NCBI RefSeq assembly: GCF_052113225.1
Contig: NZ_JBFRCT010000001.1
Location: forward strand, 1 to 64,000
DNA length: 64,000 nucleotides
Source: Pristimantibacillus sp052113225
GTDB taxonomy: Bacteria > Bacillota > Bacilli > Paenibacillales > Paenibacillaceae
Direction of reading: 5' to 3'
Of the stretch, positions 15,799 to 23,361 are shown one piece after another; the stretch's first letter is position 1; each line of letters opens with the position of its first letter. The position numbers and the translations under genes are program-made. A model generated the notes under the pieces. That model was not told the DNA's origin and did not search any database. It saw nothing but the letters and a program-made list of their open reading frames with translations.

Positions 15799-17607
15799 AT
15801 GAGTCAAGTGGAATGGGATGACGACAGCGAGATTGAGGAGAAACCGTTTAATCTCGTCTATATGCGAAGGCTGCTTGGATATTTGAAGCCATATCGGAGG
15901 CTGCTCAGCATCATTATCGGCGTTGTCCTTATTAATATGATCTTAAGCCTTGCGGAGCCTTTGCTGCTTGGGTATTTGATCGATGAAGGCATTACAAAAG
16001 GGGATTTTACAGCTATTCATCTATTCGGCATATCCTTGCTTGGTATCAAGCTGATCGGCTGGGCCTGCGGCTGGGCGCATACGAAATATATTAACTTTAC
16101 AGGCCAACGTATCTTGTACGATCTGCGCCAGCAGCTGTTTAATCATCTGCAAAAGCTGTCATTCCGATTCTTCGACGGACGTCCAGCTGGTAAGATCATG
16201 TCTCGTATCACAAACGATACGAATGCCATCGGCGAGCTTATTAATGGCGGTCTGATCACCACAGTTATGGAAGTCACGCATCTGGTAGGGATTGTTGCAA
16301 TCTTGCTCTGGATGGATTGGAAGCTGGCCTTGTTATCCTTTATAATGATGCCGCTGCTGTATCTGATTGTGAATCGGTTACGTCCTCGGATTGAGGGAGC
16401 TTGGACTCGTTCACGCAGGACGATGTCAGCCATTAACGGGCATCTGAACGAAACGATTCAAGGTATTCGTGTTGTGCAAGCGTTCTCTCGCGGGCAAAAG
16501 AACAGTATGCGTTTCGAAGGGATTAACCTCCGCAACAAGCAGGCATTTATGAGGGCAATCATGCTCGAATCAACCGTATACCCGCTCGTTGAGTTAGTCG
16601 GAATGATTGGTACATGTATCGTGATCTGGTTTGGAGCGCAGCAAGTGATGGATAATGCGCTAACGATTGGCTTCGTTATGGCCTTTATCAATTACTTATG
16701 GCGTTTCTGGGGACCACTAAGCGCATTGTCCAAGGTTTACAGTCAAGTACTCTCGGCAATGGCTTCTGCAGAACGAATCTTCGAAATACTCGATACCGAA
16801 CCGGAGGTGACGGACGCGGCAGACGCTCGCCGTATGCCGGCGATTCGTGGTGAAGTGGTATTCGAGAACGTATCATTCCGATACGAAGAGACGAAACCGG
16901 ATGTGCTTCATGGGGTCAGCTTTACCGTCCGACCGGGACAACGAGTGGCGTTAGTTGGTCCAACCGGAGCGGGGAAAAGTACAATCGTCAATCTGTTAAT
17001 GCGATTCTATGACTCAACTGGCGGTAAGGTGAAAATCGACGGGTTAGATGTGAAAGACGTTACGTTGGAATCCTTACGTAGACAGATGGGTATCGTGCTC
17101 CAAGACTCGTTTATTTTCTCCGGGACGATTGAGGAAAATTTACGTTACGGCAATGACGGGGCAACAAGGGAGCAAATGCAGCAGGCAGCTGAAAGTGTAA
17201 GGCTGGACCGGGTTGTTGCACATATGAATGAGGGATATGAGACCGAGGTGGAGGAACGTGGTTCGAAGCTGTCGGTAGGTCAGAGGCAGCTACTAGCCTT
17301 CGGTAGGGTACTGCTGTCGGATCCACGAATTCTTATTTTGGATGAAGCCACTTCAAGTGTCGATACGGAAACGGAGCAGCATATTCAAGAAGCGCTTGAG
17401 ACTCTGCTGAATGGCAGAACCGCCTTTATTATCGCGCACCGTCTGTCGACAGTACGCGATGCAGATCTCATCCTAGTTGTAGAAGATGGACGAATTGCTG
17501 AGCAGGGCTCGCACAATGAATTAATGAGACATGGCGGTATCTATGCGAAGCTTGTGAACACACAGCTTAACATGCAAGAGGCGGTATTATCGCAGGTGCA
17601 GACTTAG
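15799..17607 (+). CDS. ABC exporter half-transporter 2 (BmrD/YfiC-like)
   Basis: A 602-residue half-transporter, 18 bases after its partner and preceded by AGGAGGGG. Six membrane helices then an ATPase: Walker A GPTGAGKS (387-394), signature LSVGQ (491-495, second Gly replaced by Val), Walker B Asp515-Glu516, switch His547. Its altered signature completes the site whose switch residue is altered in the partner, so the dimer should have one consensus and one degenerate ATP site. Its stop overlaps that of the convergent recombinase gene. Substrate not determined; drugs or lipids are typical. Confidence 0.9.
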   Translation: MSQVEWDDDSEIEEKPFNLVYMRRLLGYLKPYRRLLSIIIGVVLINMILSLAEPLLLGYLIDEGITKGDFTAIHLFGISLLGIKLIGWACGWAHTKYINFTGQRILYDLRQQLFNHLQKLSFRFFDGRPAGKIMSRITNDTNAIGELINGGLITTVMEVTHLVGIVAILLWMDWKLALLSFIMMPLLYLIVNRLRPRIEGAWTRSRRTMSAINGHLNETIQGIRVVQAFSRGQKNSMRFEGINLRNKQAFMRAIMLESTVYPLVELVGMIGTCIVIWFGAQQVMDNALTIGFVMAFINYLWRFWGPLSALSKVYSQVLSAMASAERIFEILDTEPEVTDAADARRMPAIRGEVVFENVSFRYEETKPDVLHGVSFTVRPGQRVALVGPTGAGKSTIVNLLMRFYDSTGGKVKIDGLDVKDVTLESLRRQMGIVLQDSFIFSGTIEENLRYGNDGATREQMQQAAESVRLDRVVAHMNEGYETEVEERGSKLSVGQRQLLAFGRVLLSDPRILILDEATSSVDTETEQHIQEALETLLNGRTAFIIAHRLSTVRDADLILVVEDGRIAEQGSHNELMRHGGIYAKLVNTQLNMQEAVLSQVQT

Positions 17608-18707
17608 TTGGCATTGGCTGCTTCACTTGCTTGCTTGATCCGGTCGATCGCCTCAGCCATTGTTTTATCCGTAAGGTGAGCATAGATTTGGGTCGTCTCG
17701 GGAGAGGCGTGCCCAAGCTGCTCCTGTGTCATATAAATATCGTTACGCAAATAATAATCGGTTGCAAAAGAATGGCGAAGCTTATGTACGCTTAAGTAAG
17801 GTTTGCCGAATCGCTTCGCATATTTGATCACCATTTCCTGAATGGCGCGTTTCGTCATTCGAGAGCCTTCTTTTTTGCCATTCGCGATGGCAAGGAAGAG
17901 GGCTTTTTCACGTTTGGGCGCTTTGTAATGAGAATCACGCATTTGCAGATAAGCAGTAAGAGCTTCTACGGCTTCTTGACGGAAATAGACAGGTGTCTTG
18001 AAGGTATCATCGTTCTTACCTTTGCGATATACGTAGGCGAGCTTCTTTTTTACATCAATATCATCTGCGTTCAGATTCACAACCTCCGATACCCGAAGAC
18101 CAGAATGCAGAATCAGGCTGATAATACAGCAGTCCCTCGTCTGATTCAGCTTGTAAGAATAAAGGGCTTGTTTATTAGAAGCAATATCTTTCTCGTAATC
18201 AGCATGGATATAAGCGAGAAACTCGGATATTTCCTCTTCCTGCAACAGTTTTCCCTCTAACTTGGCTGCTGTATCCTTTGGCTTATGCGTCCGTTTAATT
18301 GAGACTTTGGCCATAACATTCCGCTTCAGAAGCGGATAGAACTCTTCGTCCTCCGCAATCTGGCTTAAATAATGAAAGAGTGATCGGAGAGAGGATAGCT
18401 TGCGCGTAATGGTGGTTCTTGTATTGTTGTGGTTTGGATTGGTCGCAAGAAACATCCTGAAGCTGTCTATGCTGTCCATATGAAGCCTCTCCAGCTCAAT
18501 GAGTTGAACATCCTTCACCTTGTCTGCGTCAGATAATCCCTCTGCAATAAGCCAGCCCATGAACGTCTCGTAATCTCTTACATACTCCAGCAAAGAAGAG
18601 GGAGACAAGTCCGGAAGCTTAAAGTTAATAAATTTCTCCACATACCAGGGCATCAATGGAACCCGGCGGTCAAGCTCCTGCCGATCCTTGATTTTGATCA
18701 CATTCAA
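17604..18707 (-). CDS. xerS: XerS-like tyrosine recombinase
   Basis: A 367-residue tyrosine recombinase. Catalytic residues are in place: Arg205 (LHSGLRVSEV), Lys229, His308 and Arg311 (HKLRHSFATD), His333 (LGHAS) and the nucleophile Tyr342 (TQIYAHL). Its length and N-terminal SAM-like core-binding domain match XerS, the single-gene dimer resolution recombinase of streptococci, a label also used for relatives in Paenibacillus. The start is TTG, six bases after GAGGTGA. No dif-like site was seen beside it. It is not next to phage or transposon genes, so a housekeeping role is more likely than an integrase. Confidence 0.8.
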   Translation of the reverse strand: MNVIKIKDRQELDRRVPLMPWYVEKFINFKLPDLSPSSLLEYVRDYETFMGWLIAEGLSDADKVKDVQLIELERLHMDSIDSFRMFLATNPNHNNTRTTITRKLSSLRSLFHYLSQIAEDEEFYPLLKRNVMAKVSIKRTHKPKDTAAKLEGKLLQEEEISEFLAYIHADYEKDIASNKQALYSYKLNQTRDCCIISLILHSGLRVSEVVNLNADDIDVKKKLAYVYRKGKNDDTFKTPVYFRQEAVEALTAYLQMRDSHYKAPKREKALFLAIANGKKEGSRMTKRAIQEMVIKYAKRFGKPYLSVHKLRHSFATDYYLRNDIYMTQEQLGHASPETTQIYAHLTDKTMAEAIDRIKQASEAANAN

Positions 18708-18737
18708 TGCTGTTCACCTCGCTATCTTTCTTCCTAT

Positions 18738-18766
18738 ATTGTACCAATTCAAGCTAAACGGAACAA
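18738..18766 (-). promoter_or_regulatory. Sigma-A promoter for the recombinase
   Basis: On the minus strand TTGTTC, 17 bases, TACAAT, about 30 bases before the TTG start. Confidence 0.65.
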
Positions 18767-18943
18767 TGCAGGCGATAGGAAAGTGCGAAAAAAGTTAGTT
18801 TAGCAAATAAATGTAATTAATGTATTCGGGTTACTATTCCTGATTATCTATGTTAAACTCGTTTGAAACCAGCCGTTACACAATAAAATAATTCCAATTA
18901 ATGATTTCATACAATTATTAATAAAATGAGAGGAGCATTAATA

Positions 18944-19606
18944 TTGATTAATAATCAAATTTATAAATATAGTATTACCATTATTCTAGCATTTATTATG
19001 ACGGTAGGGCTTCCGCTTCAAGCGGCTCAAGCCGCTGAGCCAGCTACATTAGGCTATGGCAATTACGGGGCAGACGTACCGGATTTGCAGTTCCGTCTGA
19101 AGACGCTTGGTTATTTCGATAACACAGCGATCACGACGTTTTATGGTAAAATGACAGAAGAAGCTGTTCGTAACTTCCAAGCGGATTACGGATTGCAGCC
19201 GGATGGCGTTGCAGGCAAGAAAACATGGACGGAACTGAAGAAAGTATCCGTTAACCAGGAAGAGCTTGATTTGCTGGCACGGATTATTTATGCGGAGGCA
19301 CGCGGTGAGTCGTACAAAGGCCAAGTGGCTGTTGCGGCCGTAGTGCTTAATCGTCTTGCATCTGACCAGTTCCCGAAAACCTTAAAAGGTGTTATCGAAC
19401 AATCTGGAGCTTTCACAGCAGTTGATGACGGACAGTATTACATGAAGCCTAATGCAACAGCTTATAAGGCAGCATTAGAAGCGCTCGAGGGCAATGATCC
19501 AACGCAAGGCGCGCTGTATTACTTTAATCCGAAGACGGCTACTTCGCAGTGGATTTGGTCGCGTAAGCAAACCGTACAGATCGGCAATCACATCTTTGCA
19601 GTGTAA
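18944..19606 (+). CDS. sleB: SleB-like spore cortex/cell wall hydrolase
   Basis: A 220-residue exported hydrolase: signal peptide (cleavage near QAAQA, 26-30), peptidoglycan-binding repeat (about 41-98), and a SleB/CwlJ hydrolase domain with the presumed catalytic Glu118 in ARIIYAEARGE. SleB is a lytic transglycosylase that opens spore cortex during germination. The TTG at 18944 is 8 bases after GAGAGGAG; an in-frame ATG at 18926 has no ribosome site and would place the site inside the gene. The usual partner YpeB is absent, so a vegetative wall hydrolase role is possible. Confidence 0.82.
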   Translation: MINNQIYKYSITIILAFIMTVGLPLQAAQAAEPATLGYGNYGADVPDLQFRLKTLGYFDNTAITTFYGKMTEEAVRNFQADYGLQPDGVAGKKTWTELKKVSVNQEELDLLARIIYAEARGESYKGQVAVAAVVLNRLASDQFPKTLKGVIEQSGAFTAVDDGQYYMKPNATAYKAALEALEGNDPTQGALYYFNPKTATSQWIWSRKQTVQIGNHIFAV

Positions 19607-19670
19607 GTAGACAAATTCGGGGCTATGTATGAAGGTTGCCCTAGCTCGGCTTGGTTTATGTGAAATATTA

Positions 19671-19708
19671 AAGCACATTGCCGCTCATGGAGTGGTAATG
19701 TGCTTTTT
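19671..19708 (+). terminator. Rho-independent terminator after sleB-like gene
   Basis: AAGCACATT pairs with AATGTGCTT around a partly paired inner loop, followed by five T. Confidence 0.8.
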
Positions 19709-19786
19709 GTTATTGTATTTCCTATTATTCTCTGCTTTGTTATACTAAAAATTAAATCATTTAAACAAACTATAAAAGGTGATCAT

Positions 19787-20461
19787 ATGGAATCAAAACG
19801 TATTGCAGCAGAAAAAGCGGTTGAGCTTGTGAAGGATGGCATGAAGATTGGACTAGGGACCGGTTCGACCGCCTATTGGGCAATCCAAGCTATTGGGCGT
19901 TTAGTAAAAGAAGAGGGGCTGGGCATACAGGCCGTCGCTACTTCCGTACAATCGGAGCAGCTTGCAAAGGAATGGGGCATCCCGATGATGCCTTTTGCAG
20001 AAGTGGATATGCTGGATCTTACGATTGATGGAGCGGATGAGGTGGATGCTGAGCTTAACTTGATCAAAGGCGGAGGCGGCGCTCTGCTGCGTGAGAAGAT
20101 TGTTGCGTCTGCCAGTAAGCAGCTGATTATTATTGTCGATGAGAGCAAGGACGTTCAGCAGCTGGGCAAGTTTCCGCTTCCAGTCGAAATTGTACCGTTC
20201 GCTTATGAACTAACAGTGAAGAAATTACAGCAATTGGGCTGTGATCTGAAGCTTCGTCTAAACGGTGAAGAGTTATTTGTAACGGACAATGGTAATTATA
20301 TTGCTGACTGTGAATTTGGTGCCATTACAGACCCTGCAGCTCTGCATGATGATCTGAACCGAATTCCTGGCGTCGTGGATAATGGACTATTTATTCATAT
20401 GGCTAATCTTGTTATTATTGGTTCCGCAGATGGTGAGATACGGAGCAAAACCCGCCAATAA
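19787..20461 (+). CDS. rpiA: Ribose-5-phosphate isomerase A
   Basis: A 224-residue cytoplasmic enzyme that interconverts ribose-5-phosphate and ribulose-5-phosphate in the non-oxidative pentose phosphate pathway. The phosphate-binding GLGTGSTA (23-30), the DLTIDGADEVD stretch and KGGGGALLREKI with the catalytic Glu are all present. The ATG at 19787 follows AAAAGGTG; the longer frame runs into a terminator. The companion pathway genes zwf, tkt and tal are at 45-49 kb. Confidence 0.95.
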   Translation: MESKRIAAEKAVELVKDGMKIGLGTGSTAYWAIQAIGRLVKEEGLGIQAVATSVQSEQLAKEWGIPMMPFAEVDMLDLTIDGADEVDAELNLIKGGGGALLREKIVASASKQLIIIVDESKDVQQLGKFPLPVEIVPFAYELTVKKLQQLGCDLKLRLNGEELFVTDNGNYIADCEFGAITDPAALHDDLNRIPGVVDNGLFIHMANLVIIGSADGEIRSKTRQ

Positions 20462-20480
20462 GATGGGAGGGTACGGATTG

Positions 20481-21230
20481 ATGAGCACAAAGATAGCAAT
20501 TATAACGGATATTCACGGTAATTGGCCTGCATTAAGAGCTGCATTCTATGAAATTGATTCTGTGCATAAGGTTCAGCATATTTATTGTTTGGGGGACATG
20601 ATCGGCATAGGGCCAGATACGAACGAGGTGCTGCAGGCCTTGTTCTCGAGAGAGGATATGTCCTATGTGTCCGGTAATCATGACGAGGCTGTTCTTGCCA
20701 TTATCAGGGGGGAAGCTTACCCGGAAAGTCATTTTCATTCCAAGCGGCATCATGAGTGGATCGCGGAAAGAATGGACAAGTCATTTGTTCCACTGCTGGA
20801 TGGGCTGCCTCGAGTGATCAGAACAGCTGAAGAGGGACAAAGTCAGCTGTTCACCCATTATCATATCAATAGTGATAAGTTTAAGGATCCCATCAGTGCC
20901 GATCCGTTCAGCCCAATCGTTGAACCAAGTTTGCGAAATCTAGAATTGCTCTTTGAGGGATGTCAGGAACAATTAATAGCTTTTGGCCATCATCATCCCG
21001 TACATTTTTTCCGAAGCGATAAACAAGTATTTGTGAATCCGGGTTCTTTGGGATGTAATGATAAATCAACCGCAAGGTATGCGATCGTAACCCTTAGCAA
21101 TCAGGGGATTGAAGTACAACTGATGGAAGCGGAATACGATAATTCCGCATTTTTGGCATCGTATGCCAAACTCGATGTCCCGGAGCGGGAATTTATATTA
21201 CGAATCTTTCATGGGAATCAAGTTCGATAG
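20481..21230 (+). CDS. Calcineurin-like metallophosphoesterase
   Basis: A 249-residue phosphoesterase. Metal-binding motifs appear in order: DIHGN (near residue 9), GDMIGIGP, GNHDEAV, and a later GHHHPVHF with NPGSLG, the set typical of YfcE/MJ0936-type phosphodiesterases. It may act on cyclic nucleotides, phosphoproteins or RNA ends. GGGAGGG precedes the ATG. It begins 20 bases after rpiA and probably shares its transcript. Confidence 0.88.
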   Translation: MSTKIAIITDIHGNWPALRAAFYEIDSVHKVQHIYCLGDMIGIGPDTNEVLQALFSREDMSYVSGNHDEAVLAIIRGEAYPESHFHSKRHHEWIAERMDKSFVPLLDGLPRVIRTAEEGQSQLFTHYHINSDKFKDPISADPFSPIVEPSLRNLELLFEGCQEQLIAFGHHHPVHFFRSDKQVFVNPGSLGCNDKSTARYAIVTLSNQGIEVQLMEAEYDNSAFLASYAKLDVPEREFILRIFHGNQVR

Positions 21231-21247
21231 CGTATAGGAGTATAGTA

Positions 21248-21538
21248 TTGAAGGATCTAACGATTGGCTGGTTAATAGGCATAGGTTTGTTTTTTGGCTG
21301 TGGATATTTCTTATTAGGATATTTGAAAGAAATTGCAGGGCATGTGAGGAACTATAAGAGTGAAAAGGCCGACCGTCGGCTTCGATGGTGGTATTTGGAT
21401 TGGGTTTTTATGGTTTTGGAAGCTGTTTGGGGTTCCTTACTCCGTCCTAGTCTATTAGGTTGCGTTCTTTTTTGGCTAGCTGGAATAGTTCTCATCTTGA
21501 TGGAAATAAAAGAAACATGGAGTCTGTTGTTTAACTGA
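21248..21538 (+). CDS. Small membrane protein
   Basis: A 96-residue protein with a hydrophobic N-terminus (6-25), a charged middle (KSEKADRRLRWWYLD) and two more hydrophobic segments (about 51-66, 70-87). Start is TTG with TAGGAG 8 bases upstream. No family recognised. Probably the last gene of the rpiA transcript; a terminator follows. Confidence 0.65.
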   Translation: MKDLTIGWLIGIGLFFGCGYFLLGYLKEIAGHVRNYKSEKADRRLRWWYLDWVFMVLEAVWGSLLRPSLLGCVLFWLAGIVLILMEIKETWSLLFN

Positions 21539-21600
21539 GTATCTTTATTTGTTTAGTGAAATTTGCATGAAAGCAAAGCCTGCACTTTTTTTTGAACCTG

Positions 21601-21632
21601 AGGCCATTCCTTATATAAAGGAGTGGCCTTTT
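21601..21632 (+). terminator. Rho-independent terminator
   Basis: AGGCCATTCCTT pairs with AAGGAGTGGCCT (one T-G pair) across TATAT, followed by four T with an interruption. Confidence 0.78.
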
Positions 21633-21659
21633 AGCTTTCTTTCATAAACTTCTTAAATC

Positions 21660-21681
21660 TTGTCAACAGTATGATTGACAA
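21660..21681. promoter_or_regulatory. Candidate MtlR operator and -35 region
   Basis: TTGTCA, 10 bases, TGACAA is a perfect inverted repeat 117 bases upstream of mtlA. The known Geobacillus/Bacillus MtlR site, as I recall it, has TTGNCA and TGNCAA half sites two bases closer together. The right half includes TTGACA (21675-21680), a perfect -35, but no good -10 is found 17 bases on, as expected for an activator-dependent promoter. Confidence 0.5.
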
Positions 21682-21797
21682 AACCTCTTTTTCCTTTTGT
21701 TGTTCTAGCGGCACGCTTGTTTTACGATGATAGTGTGGTCAGGCGGTACTATCGGCCCGACAAAAAGAAAGCGATTTTATAGAGGAGGAACTCCAAT

Positions 21798-23276
21798 ATG
21801 CAGCAAGCGCAAAATAACTCTCCAACCGGGGGTATTCGGGTGGGAGTACAGAAATTTGGACGTTTTCTAAGCGGCATGGTTATGCCCAATATTGGCGCTT
21901 TTATAGCATGGGGAATTATTACGGCGTTGTTCATTCCTACGGGATGGCTGCCGAATGAAACTCTTGCAAAGCTTGTTGATCCGATTATCAAATATCTGCT
22001 TCCGCTCTTGATCGGGTATACCGGCGGTACGATGGTTCATAAGCAGCGCGGCGGTGTAATTGGTGCTCTAATGACAATGGGCATTATCGTCGGCACGGAT
22101 ATCCCGATGTTCCTTGGAGCTATGATTTGTGGTCCGCTCGCCGCTTGGGTGCTGAAGCAATTCGATAAATCGATCGAGGGGAAAATCAAGTCCGGCTTTG
22201 AAATGCTGGTGAACAACTTCTCGCTTGGCATTATCGGCGCCATACTTACTTTAATTTCTTATTCGGGTATAGGACCCGTAATCGAACAACTAACCAAGAT
22301 TTTATCGGACGGCGTGGAATTCCTGGTTAATCATAACTTGATTCCGCTGGCCAACATTATTATTGAACCTGCAAAAATTCTGTTCCTCAACAATGCCATT
22401 AACCATGGCGTGCTGAGTCCAATTGCCTTAGAAGAAGCTTCACGTACAGGCAAGTCCATTCTCTTCATGCTCGAGTCCAATCCAGGCCCGGGTCTTGGCA
22501 TCCTGCTTGCCTACATGATTGCAGGCCGAGGTACAGCGAAGCAATCCGCTTCCGGCGCTGCGATCATTCATTTCTTCGGCGGGATTCATGAGATTTACTT
22601 CCCGTATATTCTGATGAATCCACGTTTGATTTTGGCTGTGATTGCCGGCGGCGTAACCGGTACCTTGACGTTCTCGATGTTTGGCGCAGGTCTTGTTGCA
22701 CCACCATCGCCGGGCAGTATCTTCGCTTACGTCGCCATGGCTCCAAAAGGCGGCCTTCTTGCAGCCTTGAGCGGTGTAGTAACAGCCGCCATTGTTTCGT
22801 TTGTTGTTGCGGCTCTGCTGCTCAAGACGTCCAAGAAAGAAGTTGAGGATGAGGACGGGCTGGAAGAGGCTTCGGCAAAAATGAAACAAATGAAGGCGGC
22901 TGGCAACGCAGCAAATGTGGTTGCCGTAAATGTACCTTCGGAAGCGGGCGAACAAGACATTCAGCCTACTGAGGCTGCGAATGATACGCACAAAGCCAAA
23001 GTGGATGTTCAAAAAATCGTCTTCTCGTGCGATGCAGGCATGGGCTCGAGTGCAATGGGGGCATCGATTCTTCGCAAGAAGATGAAAGCTGCAGGTTCGG
23101 ACGTGACTGTCATCAATACGGCTATCAGCGATATTCCCGGAGATGCCGACATCGTTATCACGCACAAAACACTGACAGAGCGTGCTAAAATCCAAGCACC
23201 AAATGCTGAGCATATCTCGATTGATAATTTCTTAAAGAGCCCGGAGTATGACAAGCTCGTAGACCGGCTTTCGTAA
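21798..23276 (+). CDS. mtlA: PTS mannitol transporter subunit IICB
   Basis: A 492-residue permease that takes up mannitol and phosphorylates it to mannitol-1-phosphate. The N-terminal IIC membrane domain (about 1-345) includes the GIHEIYFPYILMNP segment. A charged linker leads to the IIB domain with phospho-accepting Cys411 (FSCDAGMGSSAMGAS). There is no IIA domain; IIA is supplied by mtlF. GAGGAGG lies 9 bases before the ATG. First gene of mtlA-mtlR-mtlF-mtlD-ptsI-ptsH. Confidence 0.95.
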   Translation: MQQAQNNSPTGGIRVGVQKFGRFLSGMVMPNIGAFIAWGIITALFIPTGWLPNETLAKLVDPIIKYLLPLLIGYTGGTMVHKQRGGVIGALMTMGIIVGTDIPMFLGAMICGPLAAWVLKQFDKSIEGKIKSGFEMLVNNFSLGIIGAILTLISYSGIGPVIEQLTKILSDGVEFLVNHNLIPLANIIIEPAKILFLNNAINHGVLSPIALEEASRTGKSILFMLESNPGPGLGILLAYMIAGRGTAKQSASGAAIIHFFGGIHEIYFPYILMNPRLILAVIAGGVTGTLTFSMFGAGLVAPPSPGSIFAYVAMAPKGGLLAALSGVVTAAIVSFVVAALLLKTSKKEVEDEDGLEEASAKMKQMKAAGNAANVVAVNVPSEAGEQDIQPTEAANDTHKAKVDVQKIVFSCDAGMGSSAMGASILRKKMKAAGSDVTVINTAISDIPGDADIVITHKTLTERAKIQAPNAEHISIDNFLKSPEYDKLVDRLS

Positions 23277-23361
23277 TGGATCCTTTCTCATCAAGGCTGC
23301 CTGCGCTGGAGATTATTTTCCGGCGCCGGGGCCATTCTATCGTTATAGGAAGGTTTTGTGA

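Noticed and set aside
18708..18943. dif-like site next to the XerS-like gene
   Set aside because: Looked for a paired 11-bp dif arrangement upstream of the gene and found none.
22440..23213. 257-codon open frame antisense to mtlA
   Set aside because: mtlA is a certain gene and the antisense reading is rich in Cys, His and Arg with no family resemblance; it is a shadow of codon bias.
23320..23340. Palindrome CCGGCGCCGG between mtlA and mtlR
   Set aside because: Short GC palindrome without T run; no evidence for a terminator or regulator site.
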